Source: Bacteroidota bacterium (lineage in GTDB: Bacteria > Bacteroidota > Bacteroidia > AKYH767-A > OLB10). From it: a stretch of 64,000 nt of DNA. Every line of letters begins with the position of its first letter. Positions within the stretch are counted from its first letter, which is position 1. Below are positions 10,658 to 19,592 of the stretch, piece by piece. The DNA is taken from positions 62,001 to 126,000 of the forward strand of contig JADJOZ010000011.1 in assembly GCA_016713525.1 (NCBI GenBank). Direction: 5' to 3'. The notes beneath the pieces were generated by a model, which worked only from the letters and a program-made list of their open reading frames with translations, searched no databases and had not been told where the DNA came from. A program made the translations under genes and the position numbers.

Positions 10658-10774
10658 ATGCTGTTGGAAAACAAGACCGACTACATATGGTTTGTCACAG
10701 CTGTTTTCTTTGCCCCAATAATTCATAGATTATTGCACACCTTACAGATAGAACAAGATGACGACAAAACCTGA
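10658..10774 (+). CDS. Possible 38-residue membrane peptide
   Basis: A short frame with one hydrophobic segment (IWFVTAVFFAPIIHRLLH) and a charged tail (QIEQDDDKT). It could be a small membrane protein or the C-terminal relic of a longer one. Only the amphipathic order and the clean stop support it. The region after it, to 10978, shows nothing else. Confidence 0.25.
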   Translation: MLLENKTDYIWFVTAVFFAPIIHRLLHTLQIEQDDDKT

Positions 10775-10978
10775 TGAAATGAATAGAAAAACGAATCGCC
10801 TACAAGGGTTTGGTTAACGTAGCAATGTATTGCCAGCCATATCCTCCCTTGCGGACTTACAATCAATCATGGGTTCTCTGCATCAATCAAACAGTATCTT
10901 TAGTATAGCTTTCACAGATGAAATCATTAGCTGACTTGACCCGGACTTATTGCAATAAATCTAATTTATAAGTTACAG

Positions 10979-11512
10979 ATGAAAAACTGGCTCACTGAAA
11001 ACCTGGACATTTTTATCGCTTCATTAGCATTGTTGATATCATTTGGCACAGGAATAATTTCCTTTTTAACATTCAGGATACAACGAAAACATAATCGTAA
11101 ATCATTAAAACCCATAATTTATGTTGCCCTTTATGATTATTCCAACTGTATCCGAATTGAACTGGTAAATGAAGGGGTTGGGCCGGCTAACATAAATAAA
11201 ATTGAAGTTAAGAAAAACGAACATGAAATTCAGAATAGTATTTATGAGTGCATGCCTCCCCTTCCGGCGGGCTTATCATATGATTTTTACTTACTGAGAC
11301 ACGAAAACATTCCCTGTATACAAGGGAAAAAAATTACTTTGCTTGAAATTAAATTCGATTTATCCAAAGATACTGAACGAAAATTTCGTGACGAAATGAG
11401 AGCTGTTTTGTGCCGACTAAAAGTTACCATTTATTATAAAGATATTTATGATGATGAAATGCCTGCTTATAGCAGAGCACTTGAACTTTATGCGCGCACC
11501 GACAATGGATAA
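10979..11512 (+). CDS. Single-pass membrane-anchored protein, unknown function
   Basis: 177 residues. One N-terminal transmembrane helix (about residues 10-32, ASLALLISFGTGIISFLTF) is followed by a basic stop-transfer stretch (RIQRKHNRKS) and a cytoplasmic beta-rich domain with IRIELVNEGVGPANI. That 'N-G-GPA-I' strand is common in anchored hypothetical proteins of many phyla. No catalytic residues recognised. GCCTC (11516-11520) and GAGGC (11529-11533) just after the stop may form a weak terminator. Confidence 0.55.
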   Translation: MKNWLTENLDIFIASLALLISFGTGIISFLTFRIQRKHNRKSLKPIIYVALYDYSNCIRIELVNEGVGPANINKIEVKKNEHEIQNSIYECMPPLPAGLSYDFYLLRHENIPCIQGKKITLLEIKFDLSKDTERKFRDEMRAVLCRLKVTIYYKDIYDDEMPAYSRALELYARTDNG

Positions 11513-11654
11513 AAAGCCTCCCTAAAATGAGGCGATTTCATTAACTCGATTGCTATATTTGAATTGACTTAAACTTCCTATATTTATTATAAATATTTGA
11601 TTGTTAGCAATTTACATGTTTTTTGAGATTACATTATTCATCCATGTAGTTAAC

Positions 11655-13032
11655 GATGGTGTCCTAAATTCAGTTGAAAATTAGAAGGTGATAATTGAGT
11701 ATATTTGATTTACGAACAATTAAACAACTAAAACCACCCTCTTATGAAACCCAAAGAAACAAAAGTTACGCGAGAAAATCTAACTTGGTTATTAGAAAGT
11801 CCTGTCGAAGTCAAGATGGAACTATTGCAAAGCCATCTTCTGTTTGTCAATTAATTATCAATCAGATTTTGGAGGAATGTCAAAACAGTTTGGGGAGCTC
11901 GATATGATAGGAATAAACCTCATGGCGGTCGATATAGCCGGTGGGGCTATAATGAAGGGAGTGTTCGTATTGCCGATGAAAAGATCGGAATAAAGTACCC
12001 AGGCTGATTGACCACCAAGATGATAGTACATTCAATGTACCTGAATACACATCAATGCAGGATAATCGGGCAGGAGAGGAAAGAATCATGAAGGGTATGT
12101 TAAAAGGGTTAAGCACCCGGAATTATCAAGGGAGGATAGATTTGGCCGGCGAAGCTTTTGGCATGAGTAAATCAGCCATCAGTAAAGGTTTGTTGAACAA
12201 ACCTCGCAAGCACTTGAAGAATTCAATGCCAGAAATTTTCTAACCGCCAGTTCATTGCCATGATGATAGATGGAATTGAATTAGGAGGCGACATGATGAT
12301 AATAGCCCTGGGGATAACAAACCATGGAGAGAAGGTAATTTTGGATTTTGTACATGCAGCAACCGAAAATCACCGGCCCATAAAAGCAATGTTAATGCGA
12401 ATCAAAGAACGTGGATTTAAAGTGGGTAGCGGATTTTTAGTGGTAATTGATGGGAGCAAGGGTATTCACAAAGCAGTATGGAATCATTTCCAAAACAAGC
12501 GATCATTCAACGTTGCGTATGGCACAAATTCAAAAACGTGATCAGTTATCTTCCTGAAAAACATCATCAATGGTTCAAGGAGAGCTATTATGAAGCTTTG
12601 GAAAGCGGAACATATCAAATGGCTATGACACTTCTTAGCAAACTGGCAAAAGAAGTGAAAATTATAAATGAAAGTGCTGCTAAATCGTTGTTGGAAGGCG
12701 TTGAAGAATTACTATCGCTACATAAAATTGCAACGGTAAAAAAGACCCCAGATTAATAAAGTATCTTAGAATTAGCCTTTCAACCACCAACTGTATCGAA
12801 AATCTGAATTCCGGTTTAAGAAGACATTTTGGAAGAGTAGACAGATGGGTTAACTCCAATCAAAGAAGTAGATGGCTCGCTGCAGCAGCATTAGAACTGG
12901 AACCCAGGCTTAAAAAAATCAGACACGCAAAAAACTTGTTGACTTTTATGAAGGAATTCAATTATATTTGAAACCAATTAATCGAAAACAGTTATTGTCT
13001 TCTTAATTTTCAACTAGAATTGGGACACTCTC
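11655..13032 (+). mobile_element. IS256-family element, 1378 bp, with TIRs and 8-bp target duplication
   Basis: The left end begins GATGGTGTCC (11655) and continues with AGTTGAAAATTA; the right end read inward from 13032 begins GAGAGTGTCC and continues with AGTTGAAAATTA, an imperfect terminal inverted repeat of about 35 bp. TAGTTAAC (11647-11654) and TAGTTAAA (13033-13040) flank it, an 8-bp target duplication matching 7 of 8; IS256-family elements make 8-9 bp duplications. Its transposase is broken in several places. The right end lies 33 bp upstream of the -33 box of the lasso precursor promoter. Confidence 0.85.
11744..12971 (+). pseudogene. IS256-family (mutator-type) transposase, multiply frameshifted
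   Basis: Parts in successive frames read MKPKETKVTRENLTWLLESP; HGGRYSRWGYNEGSVRIADE with KIGIKVPR; RIMKGMLKGLSTRNYQGR; MMIDGIELGGDMMIIALG; VVIDGSKGIHKAV; QRCVWHKFKNVISYLP; and NCIENLNSGLRRHFGRVDR. These are, in order, the N-terminal RWG-GS-RI block, the GLSTRxY helix, the first and second catalytic Asp contexts (IDG twice), the C-x2-H motif and the C-terminal IENLN block. At least four shifts or stops interrupt it. The number of lesions exceeds that in neighbouring genes, so real decay plus sequencing indels is likely. Confidence 0.8.
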
Positions 13033-13064
13033 TAGTTAAAAAATAGTAGAATCTTAAAATTAAT

Positions 13065-13094
13065 TTTGAAGATGATATAAATATTATAACTTTG
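13065..13094 (+). promoter_or_regulatory. Promoter of the lasso peptide operon
   Basis: TTTG (13065-13068), an 18-base spacer and TAACTTTG (13087-13094) match the Bacteroidota consensus at every defined position. The precursor ATG follows 25 bases later. It lies wholly outside the IS element, so the insertion left it intact. Confidence 0.7.
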
Positions 13095-13119
13095 GAGCAA
13101 ACATTAAAAAAAAGAAACG

Positions 13120-13251
13120 ATGAAAAAGAAAGTAAAAAGCGTTTATCAGGCGTTGTATACTTTATTCTTCCAAAAGTATGCAAATGCCTCTTATGTCAGA
13201 GGAGGAAGTGGTCACTATAATGAACAGTGTCATCCACAGACTTACAACTAA
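13120..13251 (+). CDS. Lasso peptide precursor (A peptide)
   Basis: 43 residues. A basic 27-residue leader ends SYVR. The predicted core is GGSGHYNEQCHPQTYN (residues 28-43). Gly1 and Glu8 would close an eight-residue macrolactam ring, and the ring sequence GGSGHYNE parallels microcin J25's GGAGHVPE at G1, G2, G4, H5 and E8. The tail is short (8 residues) and contains one Cys. The usual Thr at leader position -2 is Val, also beta-branched. Directly downstream are the B protein and cyclase needed to cleave the leader and form the ring. Cleavage after G28, giving a seven-residue ring, is the alternative. Product and activity are unknown. Confidence 0.85.
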   Translation: MKKKVKSVYQALYTLFFQKYANASYVRGGSGHYNEQCHPQTYN

Positions 13252-13254
13252 ATC

Positions 13255-13283
13255 ATCCCCCCTCAAGTATGTGGGGGGATTTT
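13255..13283 (+). terminator. Attenuator-like hairpin between lasso A and B genes
   Basis: ATCCCCCC (13255-13262) pairs with GGGGGGAT (13273-13280) around a 10-base loop and is followed by TTTT. It starts 4 bases after the precursor stop. This position fits partial termination or 3'-end stabilisation so that precursor mRNA exceeds enzyme mRNA. It also makes the in-frame GTG at 13227 an unlikely start for the B gene. Confidence 0.7.
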
Positions 13284-13307
13284 CATTTTATAATTAAACC
13301 ATTAATT

Positions 13308-13931
13308 ATGCAGGGACGATGGACACGCCTTTGTATTTATAGCAATTGTTTTATTTATGGTCCCAGGCTTGGCGCATTGTATCTGTTACCACAAGAAACA
13401 AGCAACGAGAAAATTTTTTTAAGAACATTAGGTCTTGGAAAATTTGTATTACAGAACGAATTACAGGATCCTGCCAGAGATATAATTCATGATTTAAGTG
13501 TTTTAAAAGAAAATAGGGAAGAACCCGCTTGTTCTGTTTTTCATTGCTGGCTGTATAGCTTCATTCATTGGTCACGACATGTTTTACCGTTTCCACTTAC
13601 TTTAAAAGTGATGACCGGTATATTTCGTTTCATCAGAAGAAAACACCCTTTCAGCTCAGACAAGATTGGAATAATATTGTATGCCATTGAGAAAAAAACC
13701 GGGTTGCAGAATTGTTATCCCAGATCTGTTATTACTGCATGTCTGTGCGCGCAAAATAGCTTACCATGGGATGTGGTAATTGGTATTTTAGCCCCTACGC
13801 GTATGATGCATGCCTGGTGCAGCACAAACGGGCATTTACCTTATGAACCATTCCCTGAACACCACATGTATCAACCACTGATCATTTTCTCGAAGAACTA
13901 TTACTTATCCAAAACTGATTCTTACAAATGA
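13308..13931 (+). CDS. Lasso peptide biosynthesis B protein (leader peptidase)
   Basis: 207 residues from ATG 13308, close to McjB (208). The C-terminal half is the transglutaminase-like lasso peptidase (B2): Cys136 in NCYPRSVITACLC and His168 in MMHAWC are the expected Cys-His pair; the third, acidic residue may be Glu180. The N-terminal half would carry the leader-recognition function, fused as in McjB rather than split into B1/B2. It removes the 27-residue leader so that Gly1 can be cyclised. The stop overlaps the cyclase start (ATGA, 13928-13931), implying translational coupling. ATG 13269 is an alternative start but lies inside the hairpin. Confidence 0.85.
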   Translation: MQGRWTRLCIYSNCFIYGPRLGALYLLPQETSNEKIFLRTLGLGKFVLQNELQDPARDIIHDLSVLKENREEPACSVFHCWLYSFIHWSRHVLPFPLTLKVMTGIFRFIRRKHPFSSDKIGIILYAIEKKTGLQNCYPRSVITACLCAQNSLPWDVVIGILAPTRMMHAWCSTNGHLPYEPFPEHHMYQPLIIFSKNYYLSKTDSYK

Positions 13932-15481
13932 TATTGGACAATCGTAATAGTGTGGTGATCAGAGAACATCTACACCATGATGGCAGAATTATTTATCTGT
14001 CTCTTCAGGATTCTGAAATAGACTTCCGATTGAAGAAGTTTCTGGATTCCGTTGAAAAGAAAAGTGTTGCATGGATGTCGGTGCTGGAATTAACAGATGC
14101 AATAATTTATGAGCGCAAAAAAAACGGTGAAGTTGTTGTTTACCGCGGAGGCAGTTGTACCTTTCCTCTTTATTGGCGTAGTCAGGGGAATCCGATTCAT
14201 ATAAGCACACGTTTGCCTATTCAGGAAGGTAACGGTTTTTCACGTGAGTACTTTTCACTTTTCTTTGCGAACCTTTGCCTACAAAGTTCTTATGAGCCCA
14301 ACATAACTACACGCACTCCTTTAGCAAACTGGAGGCGATTCCGTCGCGGAGCCATTACCAGGTTTGAAAACGGACAATTTATTGAGGAAATGGTTTATTT
14401 CCATGAGGTAAATAAGAATGCTTCACTTGAAGAAATCATCAATAACATTGAGACTGCTTTTAACGATTATGGTGCTTTACAAACCGCTCAGGTGAAATCT
14501 GTTCTTGAATTGTCCGGAGGATTTGACAGTACGCTTGCTGCATCAGCAGCTCCCAATGCTTTGCCCAGGATGTTGGGCGTTTCAGTAGAGTTTCCATTTT
14601 ATGAGTTTCGACATGAAGCAGCAACCCAAATCGCAGTAGCTAAAAATCTTGGTATTGATCGTCTGATTCTCGACGGTTGTCTGGAGTTTCCGTATGAGAG
14701 CGCTGAAAAGCCCCCTAAGTTTGACGAGCCTACTGTTTTCGTAACCGGCTTGCGGCATGCAGAAAGAGTCGCGGCTATTGCCCATGACTATAGAGCATCG
14801 CGGTTGTATGTGGGTCATGGCGGAGCCCAGTTGTTTGCTACGAATTTACTGGATCAAGATCCTGTTTCTGATTTTAAAATTGATCAGAATTTATTTGACA
14901 ACAAATCTATTCAACTTATAAAATCCTATTTGCCTCAATTTACAAATAACCCATGGCTTCAAAGGAACACCGGTTGTTTTGTTTATGACGCCTGCATCGA
15001 TGTATGGATGAAAGAAACTTATGGATTAAATGTTCGAACACCATTCTCTGATTTGAAATTATTCCGGGCGGCTCTGGAGTGGTCACATTGGTGTAACAAC
15101 CAAACTGTTCGTCCCGATAAAAGCATTCTCGCCAGAAGTATGAAACGATTTATTCCTGATGCTGTGTTAAACAGAAAAGGAAAGGTTGCTTATGATGGTG
15201 TTTGGTTGCGTGGATATACGCAGCACGCCGATAAGATTTCTGATCATTTTGAACAAACGGCATCTGTTTTAGAATTTCTCGGGTTGTCTCCTACCTGGCT
15301 GGTGCATCGTGTCAAACAAATTGCTGAATGGAAAGAAGTTTCAACAAAAGAAGTGTTGGCAGCTTATGCTATTTTCGAACTGGTTGCTATGTCACAAATT
15401 TTTACGACCAGAAGATGTAACCTGGGCAGAGTGATTATAATTGTCCGATCAAACTACATTGAAGAAAAAATTCTGGAATAG
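13928..15481 (+). CDS. Lasso peptide cyclase (asparagine synthetase B-like C protein)
   Basis: 517 residues. An N-terminal glutaminase-like domain lacks the Cys2 nucleophile of true asparagine synthetases (it begins MILDN). The synthetase domain has the ATP-pyrophosphatase loop ELSGGFDST (SGGxDS at residues 196-201). In lasso systems this enzyme adenylates the ring Asp/Glu side chain and forms the amide with the Gly1 amine; here the acceptor would be Glu8 of the core. The last about 11 codons overlap the convergent gene at 15449-16053. No ABC exporter gene follows, so export or immunity must lie elsewhere. Confidence 0.85.
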   Translation: MILDNRNSVVIREHLHHDGRIIYLSLQDSEIDFRLKKFLDSVEKKSVAWMSVLELTDAIIYERKKNGEVVVYRGGSCTFPLYWRSQGNPIHISTRLPIQEGNGFSREYFSLFFANLCLQSSYEPNITTRTPLANWRRFRRGAITRFENGQFIEEMVYFHEVNKNASLEEIINNIETAFNDYGALQTAQVKSVLELSGGFDSTLAASAAPNALPRMLGVSVEFPFYEFRHEAATQIAVAKNLGIDRLILDGCLEFPYESAEKPPKFDEPTVFVTGLRHAERVAAIAHDYRASRLYVGHGGAQLFATNLLDQDPVSDFKIDQNLFDNKSIQLIKSYLPQFTNNPWLQRNTGCFVYDACIDVWMKETYGLNVRTPFSDLKLFRAALEWSHWCNNQTVRPDKSILARSMKRFIPDAVLNRKGKVAYDGVWLRGYTQHADKISDHFEQTASVLEFLGLSPTWLVHRVKQIAEWKEVSTKEVLAAYAIFELVAMSQIFTTRRCNLGRVIIIVRSNYIEEKILE

Positions 15482-16053
15482 CCTTCCATCACTTAAAGAG
15501 CTTCCAAAATAAGCGCTTGCACCATGGCATAAATAAGCATCGAATAATACCAGTCTGTTGTAAATATTACCAACCTGATCAATTACTTCCCAGCGATCAG
15601 CATCAAATTCTGCTCCATCTCCAAATGTAGCTTTCATCAATGCATCATCTTTTATCCGTCGCCGTAAGCCACTTCGCTTGCTTCTCAGCAATGAAAGGCC
15701 TGCATTTACAGGCGCATTCGGGGTAAGAAAAAGAACCCTGCCATTGATTGGCTGTCGCTATGGTAGGGAATTTTATTTTCAGCAAAACAACATTGAAATC
15801 TGCCATTTGCATCGTTATCATCCCAATTAATAACCTCACATCCCAGTAATCGCTCAAACTCTTCTTTATAGGGTGCCAGATGAAGAAATTGTTCTTTAGT
15901 CCGCAACCCGGCCGAATGCATTTGAACGAAATGTTGCTTTAGTGCTATTTCCCTGACCTGATCAGGGTTCGACAAAAAATTATCTACAACTAACAATTGA
16001 GGATTAAGGGTCCTTGCCGTGACAGGAATGGCTTGTGTTTCTGTCGTCTTCAT
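15449..16053 (-). CDS. DUF6445-family, Fe(II)/2-oxoglutarate oxygenase-like protein, one frameshift
   Basis: The first frame (16053 down to 15706) reads VVDNFLSNPDQVREIALKQ and YHSDSQSMAGF, then breaks. Restoring one G in GCAGGG (near 15730) gives FLTPNAPVNAGLSLLRSKRS and rejoins the remainder, ending NRLVLFDAYLCHGASAYFG and GRLFQNFFFNVV; the repaired length is 201 residues. HSD (HxD), a distal His in CHGAS and a downstream Arg resemble the iron and 2-oxoglutarate ligands of prolyl-4-hydroxylase-like enzymes. Family assignment rests on the DNFLxxPDxVRxxAL start and the NRLVLFD-HGA end. It converges on and overlaps the lasso cyclase by 33 bases. A tailoring role for the lasso peptide is possible but unproven. 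Confidence 0.65.
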
Positions 16054-16502
16054 AATAAGCTGATTATTAATGACTCAATTTTATATACAGGCTCCGAAAG
16101 ATCACGTTAAAAGTAACTATAATTGTTGAAAAAGAGATCTGATATCTATTACTCCAATCTGCTTCGAAAGCCACTCCTACACAATGCCCAAATAAACACT
16201 GCGAAGCAGCAAATCAACAGACGCAAGCGGTTAATCCTTACCTTTGCGGGATGTCTGTTTTATTTTTTGGTTACGAAAATGTGTAAATGTTCCTTCCCTG
16301 TTAACCTTTCGAATACGACTATTTTCCATTGTATCGAAAGATGTTTATTATTCAACTAATAATATTGAACCCTTCTATTTAATTTTGACTTAACATTTAT
16401 TACATGAAGTTTATTTTATATTCTTTAGTAAACGGGGGGAGCAAATGTCCGGCCGGCGTGTACTACTTTTAAGCCGAGCTCAAACATAATAGAATACCAA
16501 AA
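16054..16502. other. 449-base spacer
   Basis: No convincing gene. TACCTTTG at 16239-16246 fits the -7 consensus, but no -33 box and no long frame follow. The 78-codon plus-strand frame here lacks features and has unbiased codon use. Confidence 0.4.
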
Positions 16503-17141
16503 ATGAAACCATTAAACAGAAAAAAGCATTGGGAAAACATCTATCAGACTAAAGACCTGAAAGATGTAAGTTGGTTTCAGCATAAACCAGAAACTTCATT
16601 AGACTTTTTTAAACAATTCCATGTACCAACTTCTGCTAAGGTCATTGATATAGGCGGGGGTGACAGTCTTTTAGTGGACCATTTGCTTGACCTGGGATAT
16701 CAGGATATATCTGTCCTTGACATTTCAGAGGCTGCCATTGAAAGAGCGAAACAACGACTTGGGGACAGAGCGAAAAATGTAAAATGGATCGTTGCAGATG
16801 CAGCGAATTTCAAACCGAAAGAGAAATATGATTTTTGGCATGACAGGGCAGCATTTCATTTTTTGACAGATGAGCAAGAAATTTCGAACTATTTGAAAAC
16901 AGCACAAGAAAATATTAACCCAAAAGGTGTTTTGGTAATTGGGACCTTTTCGGAACTAGGACCAAAAAAGTGTAGCGGAATAGAAATCAAACAATATTCT
17001 GAAACAACCATGACAGACCGGCTGAAGTTGTTTTTCGAGAAAATTAAGTGCATTACTGTTGATCACAAGACACCATTTGAAACCATTCAAAATTTCATTT
17101 TTGCAGTTTTAGAAAATTGGAGCCTTTATAAATTTTTATAA
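16503..17141 (+). CDS. Class I SAM-dependent methyltransferase
   Basis: 212 residues. SAM-binding motif I is VIDIGGGDSLLVDHLL (about residues 47-62), followed by the acidic strand end SVLDIS and a motif II-like WIVADAANF. The start HWENIYQTKDLKDVSWFQ is typical of a widespread family of small-molecule methyltransferases related to thiopurine/tellurite-type enzymes. Cytoplasmic; acceptor unknown. It is separated from the GIY-YIG gene by 9 bases in convergent orientation. Intact frame. Confidence 0.8.
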   Translation: MKPLNRKKHWENIYQTKDLKDVSWFQHKPETSLDFFKQFHVPTSAKVIDIGGGDSLLVDHLLDLGYQDISVLDISEAAIERAKQRLGDRAKNVKWIVADAANFKPKEKYDFWHDRAAFHFLTDEQEISNYLKTAQENINPKGVLVIGTFSELGPKKCSGIEIKQYSETTMTDRLKLFFEKIKCITVDHKTPFETIQNFIFAVLENWSLYKFL

Positions 17142-17150
17142 ATTGTAAGT

Positions 17151-17390
17151 TCAAGTTATCAATGCAATTTTCTTTGCCCTCGACCATTTTTTAATCTGAT
17201 GCTCACGTTCAAATGCTATTCCGATGTGCTGATGTACTTCAAAATATACCAATTTAACCGGTAGTCTGTCTCGTGTGTATTTTGGTCCGTTTCCGGAAAA
17301 GTGCTGCTCCATTCGGGTAGCGAGATATTTGGTGCTGCCTGTGTAAAAACTTCCATCACAACACTCAAGAATGTAGGTGTATCCTTTCAT
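17151..17390 (-). CDS. GIY-YIG domain protein (UPF0213/YhbQ-like)
   Basis: 79 residues from ATG at 17390; an upstream in-frame start adds residues before the conserved fold, so the internal ATG is chosen. YTYILECCDGSFYTGSTKYL contains the GIY-YIG motif in the variant YTYIL/YTGST, followed by R-x3-H (RMEQH) and the conserved YTRDRLPVKLVYFE. The family is small, single-domain and often called an excinuclease-like or mobile nuclease domain; its cellular role is unclear. Intact frame. Confidence 0.8.
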   Translation of the reverse strand: MKGYTYILECCDGSFYTGSTKYLATRMEQHFSGNGPKYTRDRLPVKLVYFEVHQHIGIAFEREHQIKKWSRAKKIALIT

Positions 17391-17482
17391 GAAAAATTTA
17401 TTTTCATGTAAACATATACCTTTCTGTGTTCTCATATGCTGGTTGAAGTAACTTACATGATTAAACGTTTATCCTTTCGATA

Positions 17483-17678
17483 GACCCTTTCGACAAACTC
17501 AAGGGCCATTGATATTGGATTTATATTGATTTCGGTTGCGCCAATTCATACACTATTGATGAACATAAGCCCATTCTGTATACCACTGTTGGCTCTTGAG
17601 CCTGCCGAAAGAGCCAGGTGTTGGCCCCTTGAGCCTGCCAAAGGGCCGGGTGTTGGCTCTGGAGCCCGCCGAACCTGG
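17483..17678. repeat. 25-bp palindromic repeats (REP-like), four copies
   Basis: Copies at 17483-17507, 17591-17615, 17623-17647 and a degenerate 17655-17678. The arms are GGCCCTTT or GGCTCTTG and the complementary GGGCC or GAGCC ends, with a CGACAGGCTC-type centre. They stand immediately upstream of mnmG. The same family occurs at 20869-20893 and 21653-21870. Confidence 0.8.
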
Positions 17679-17709
17679 TAAGCCTGGTTAGCCTGTCGAA
17701 CCAGATTAC

Positions 17710-17717
17710 TACCTTTG
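17710..17717 (+). promoter_or_regulatory. -7 box abutting the mnmG start
   Basis: TACCTTTG fits TAnnTTTG and ends 4 bases before the ATG at 17722, so transcription would begin at or near the start codon. This implies a leaderless or very short-leader mRNA unless the real start is further in. No -33 TTTG is seen. Confidence 0.45.
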
Positions 17718-17721
17718 CGCC

Positions 17722-19592
17722 ATGTCAACCCTATTCCCTTCTTACGATGTAATTGTAGTCGGTGCCGGACATGCCGGTTGCGAAGCTGCTGCTGCTGCGG
17801 CTAACATGGGCTCCAAAGTGCTTTTGGTGACCATGAACATGCAAACCATCGCTCAGATGTCGTGCAACCCTGCCATGGGAGGTATTGCCAAGGGACAGAT
17901 TGTACGGGAGATTGATGCACTCGGAGGTTATTCGGGAATTGTCAGCGATCGTTCTATGATTCAGTTCCGGATGTTAAATCGTTCCAAGGACCAGCAATGT
18001 GGAGTCCGCGGACACAAAACGACCGGATGCTTTTTGCAGAACAATGGCGACTGATGCTGGAGCAAACACCGAATGTCGATTTTTGGCAGGATATGGTCAG
18101 TGGCTGTCTTGTTGAAAAAGGTAAAGTTTGCGGAGTAGTCACCGGCATGGGAATTGAATTTCGCTCGCGGGAGGTAGTTTTAACTAACGGCACTTTTTTA
18201 AACGGACTCATTCATATAGGAGAAAAACGCTTTGGCGGAGGCCGCACCGGAGAAAAAGCATCGACAGGAATTACCGAGCAACTTCTTACTTTAGGATTTA
18301 CCAGTGGCCGGATGAAAACGGGAACACCTCCCCGCCTCGATGGTCGCTCGTTGAATTATGATCTTATGGAAGAACAACCGGGAGACGAAATCCCCGGAAA
18401 GTTTTCATTTACAAATACAGCACCTCCGGCAATTCAAAAAAGTTGCCATGTTACTTATACCAATGAAGCGGTTCACGAAATTTTAAGAACGGGTTTCGAA
18501 AAATCACCCATGTTCACCGGCCGCATCCAGGGATTAGGTCCGAGATATTGTCCATCTATTGAAGATAAAATTAGTCGCTTTTCTGAGCGCGATCGCCATC
18601 AGCTTTTCGTTGAACCTGAAGGTTGGAATACCGTTGAAATTTATGTGAACGGTTTTTCTTCTTCCCTTCCGGAGGATGTCCAGTTAAAGGCGCTGAAACT
18701 AATTCCCGGTTTCGAAAATGTAAAGATGTTCCGTCCGGGATATGCCATTGAATACGATTATTTCCCACCGGATCAATTGAAGTTGACTTTGGAAACCAAA
18801 AATGTAGAAAACCTATATTTTGCGGGACAGATTAATGGTACAACTGGTTACGAAGAAGCTGCTTGTCAAGGACTTATGGCTGGAATTAATGCCCACTTGA
18901 AATTGAACGAAAAAGATCCTTTCGTATTGAAACGTTCGGATGCATACATCGGTGTATTAATCGATGATTTGGTTACTAAAGGCACTGATGAACCTTATAG
19001 GATGTTCACTTCGCGAGCCGAATTCCGCACAATTCTAAGGCAGGATAATGCCGATATAAGGTTAACTCCTTTAGGTTATCACCTCGGACTGGCATCAGAA
19101 AGCCGGTTTAGGGAAGTAGAAACAAAGGTTTCCGGAACCAATGAAATCATCGAATTTTTTAAAGAAACCAGTATTTCTCCGGATGAGGTCAACCCGGTTT
19201 TAGAGCAGTATGAAACGGAGCCGATCCGTCAAAAATTGAAGTTGGTAAATGTTGTTAGCCGACCACAATTAGGCATTCCCGAGCTCCGTGCCGGTGTTCC
19301 TTTTTTAGAGGAAAAACTGAAAAATTATGCTGAAGAAGTTGTTGAGCAAGCCGAAATTTTAATGAAATATCAGGGTTATATCAACAAGGAACAAGACATG
19401 GTTGATAAGATGAATAAGCTCGAACATATCGCTTTGGATGCCGATTATGACTACAGCAAAATTCAGTCTTTATCTTCAGAAGCCCGTCAAAAACTCACCA
19501 AAATCAAGCCGGTTACGCTTGGTCAGGCCTCCCGTATTTCCGGTGTTTCGCCATCAGATATTTCGATTTTGATGGTTCATATGGGAAGGTAA
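17722..19592 (+). CDS. mnmG: tRNA uridine-5-carboxymethylaminomethyl modification enzyme MnmG (GidA), one frameshift
   Basis: FAD-dependent partner of MnmE that makes the cmnm5 group on wobble uridine-34 of several tRNAs. Visible features: Rossmann motif DVIVVGAGHAGCEAA (near residue 8), CNPAMGGIAKGQIVREIDALGG, TGTPPRL, EPEGWNT, YAIEYDYFPP, GQINGTTGYEEAA and the C-terminal KIKPVTLGQASRISGVSP. The frame breaks near 17988 in TCCAAGGACC. One extra G gives SKGPAMWSPRTQNDR, and the repaired protein has 623 residues, the normal MnmG length. A decayed mnmG is unlikely, so a sequencing deletion is inferred. In many bacteria this gene lies near the replication origin, and parS-like sites begin just downstream. 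Confidence 0.93.

Noticed and set aside
13227..13307. GTG start for the lasso B protein
   Set aside because: It lies inside the precursor gene and would translate through the attenuator hairpin; the ATG at 13308 gives the McjB-like length.
16123..16359. 78-codon plus-strand gene
   Set aside because: No promoter spacing, signal, family motif or codon bias; a chance frame in a spacer.
17722..19592. mnmG as two genes or a pseudogene
   Set aside because: The two parts join seamlessly after one G is added and give a full-length, fully conserved enzyme.
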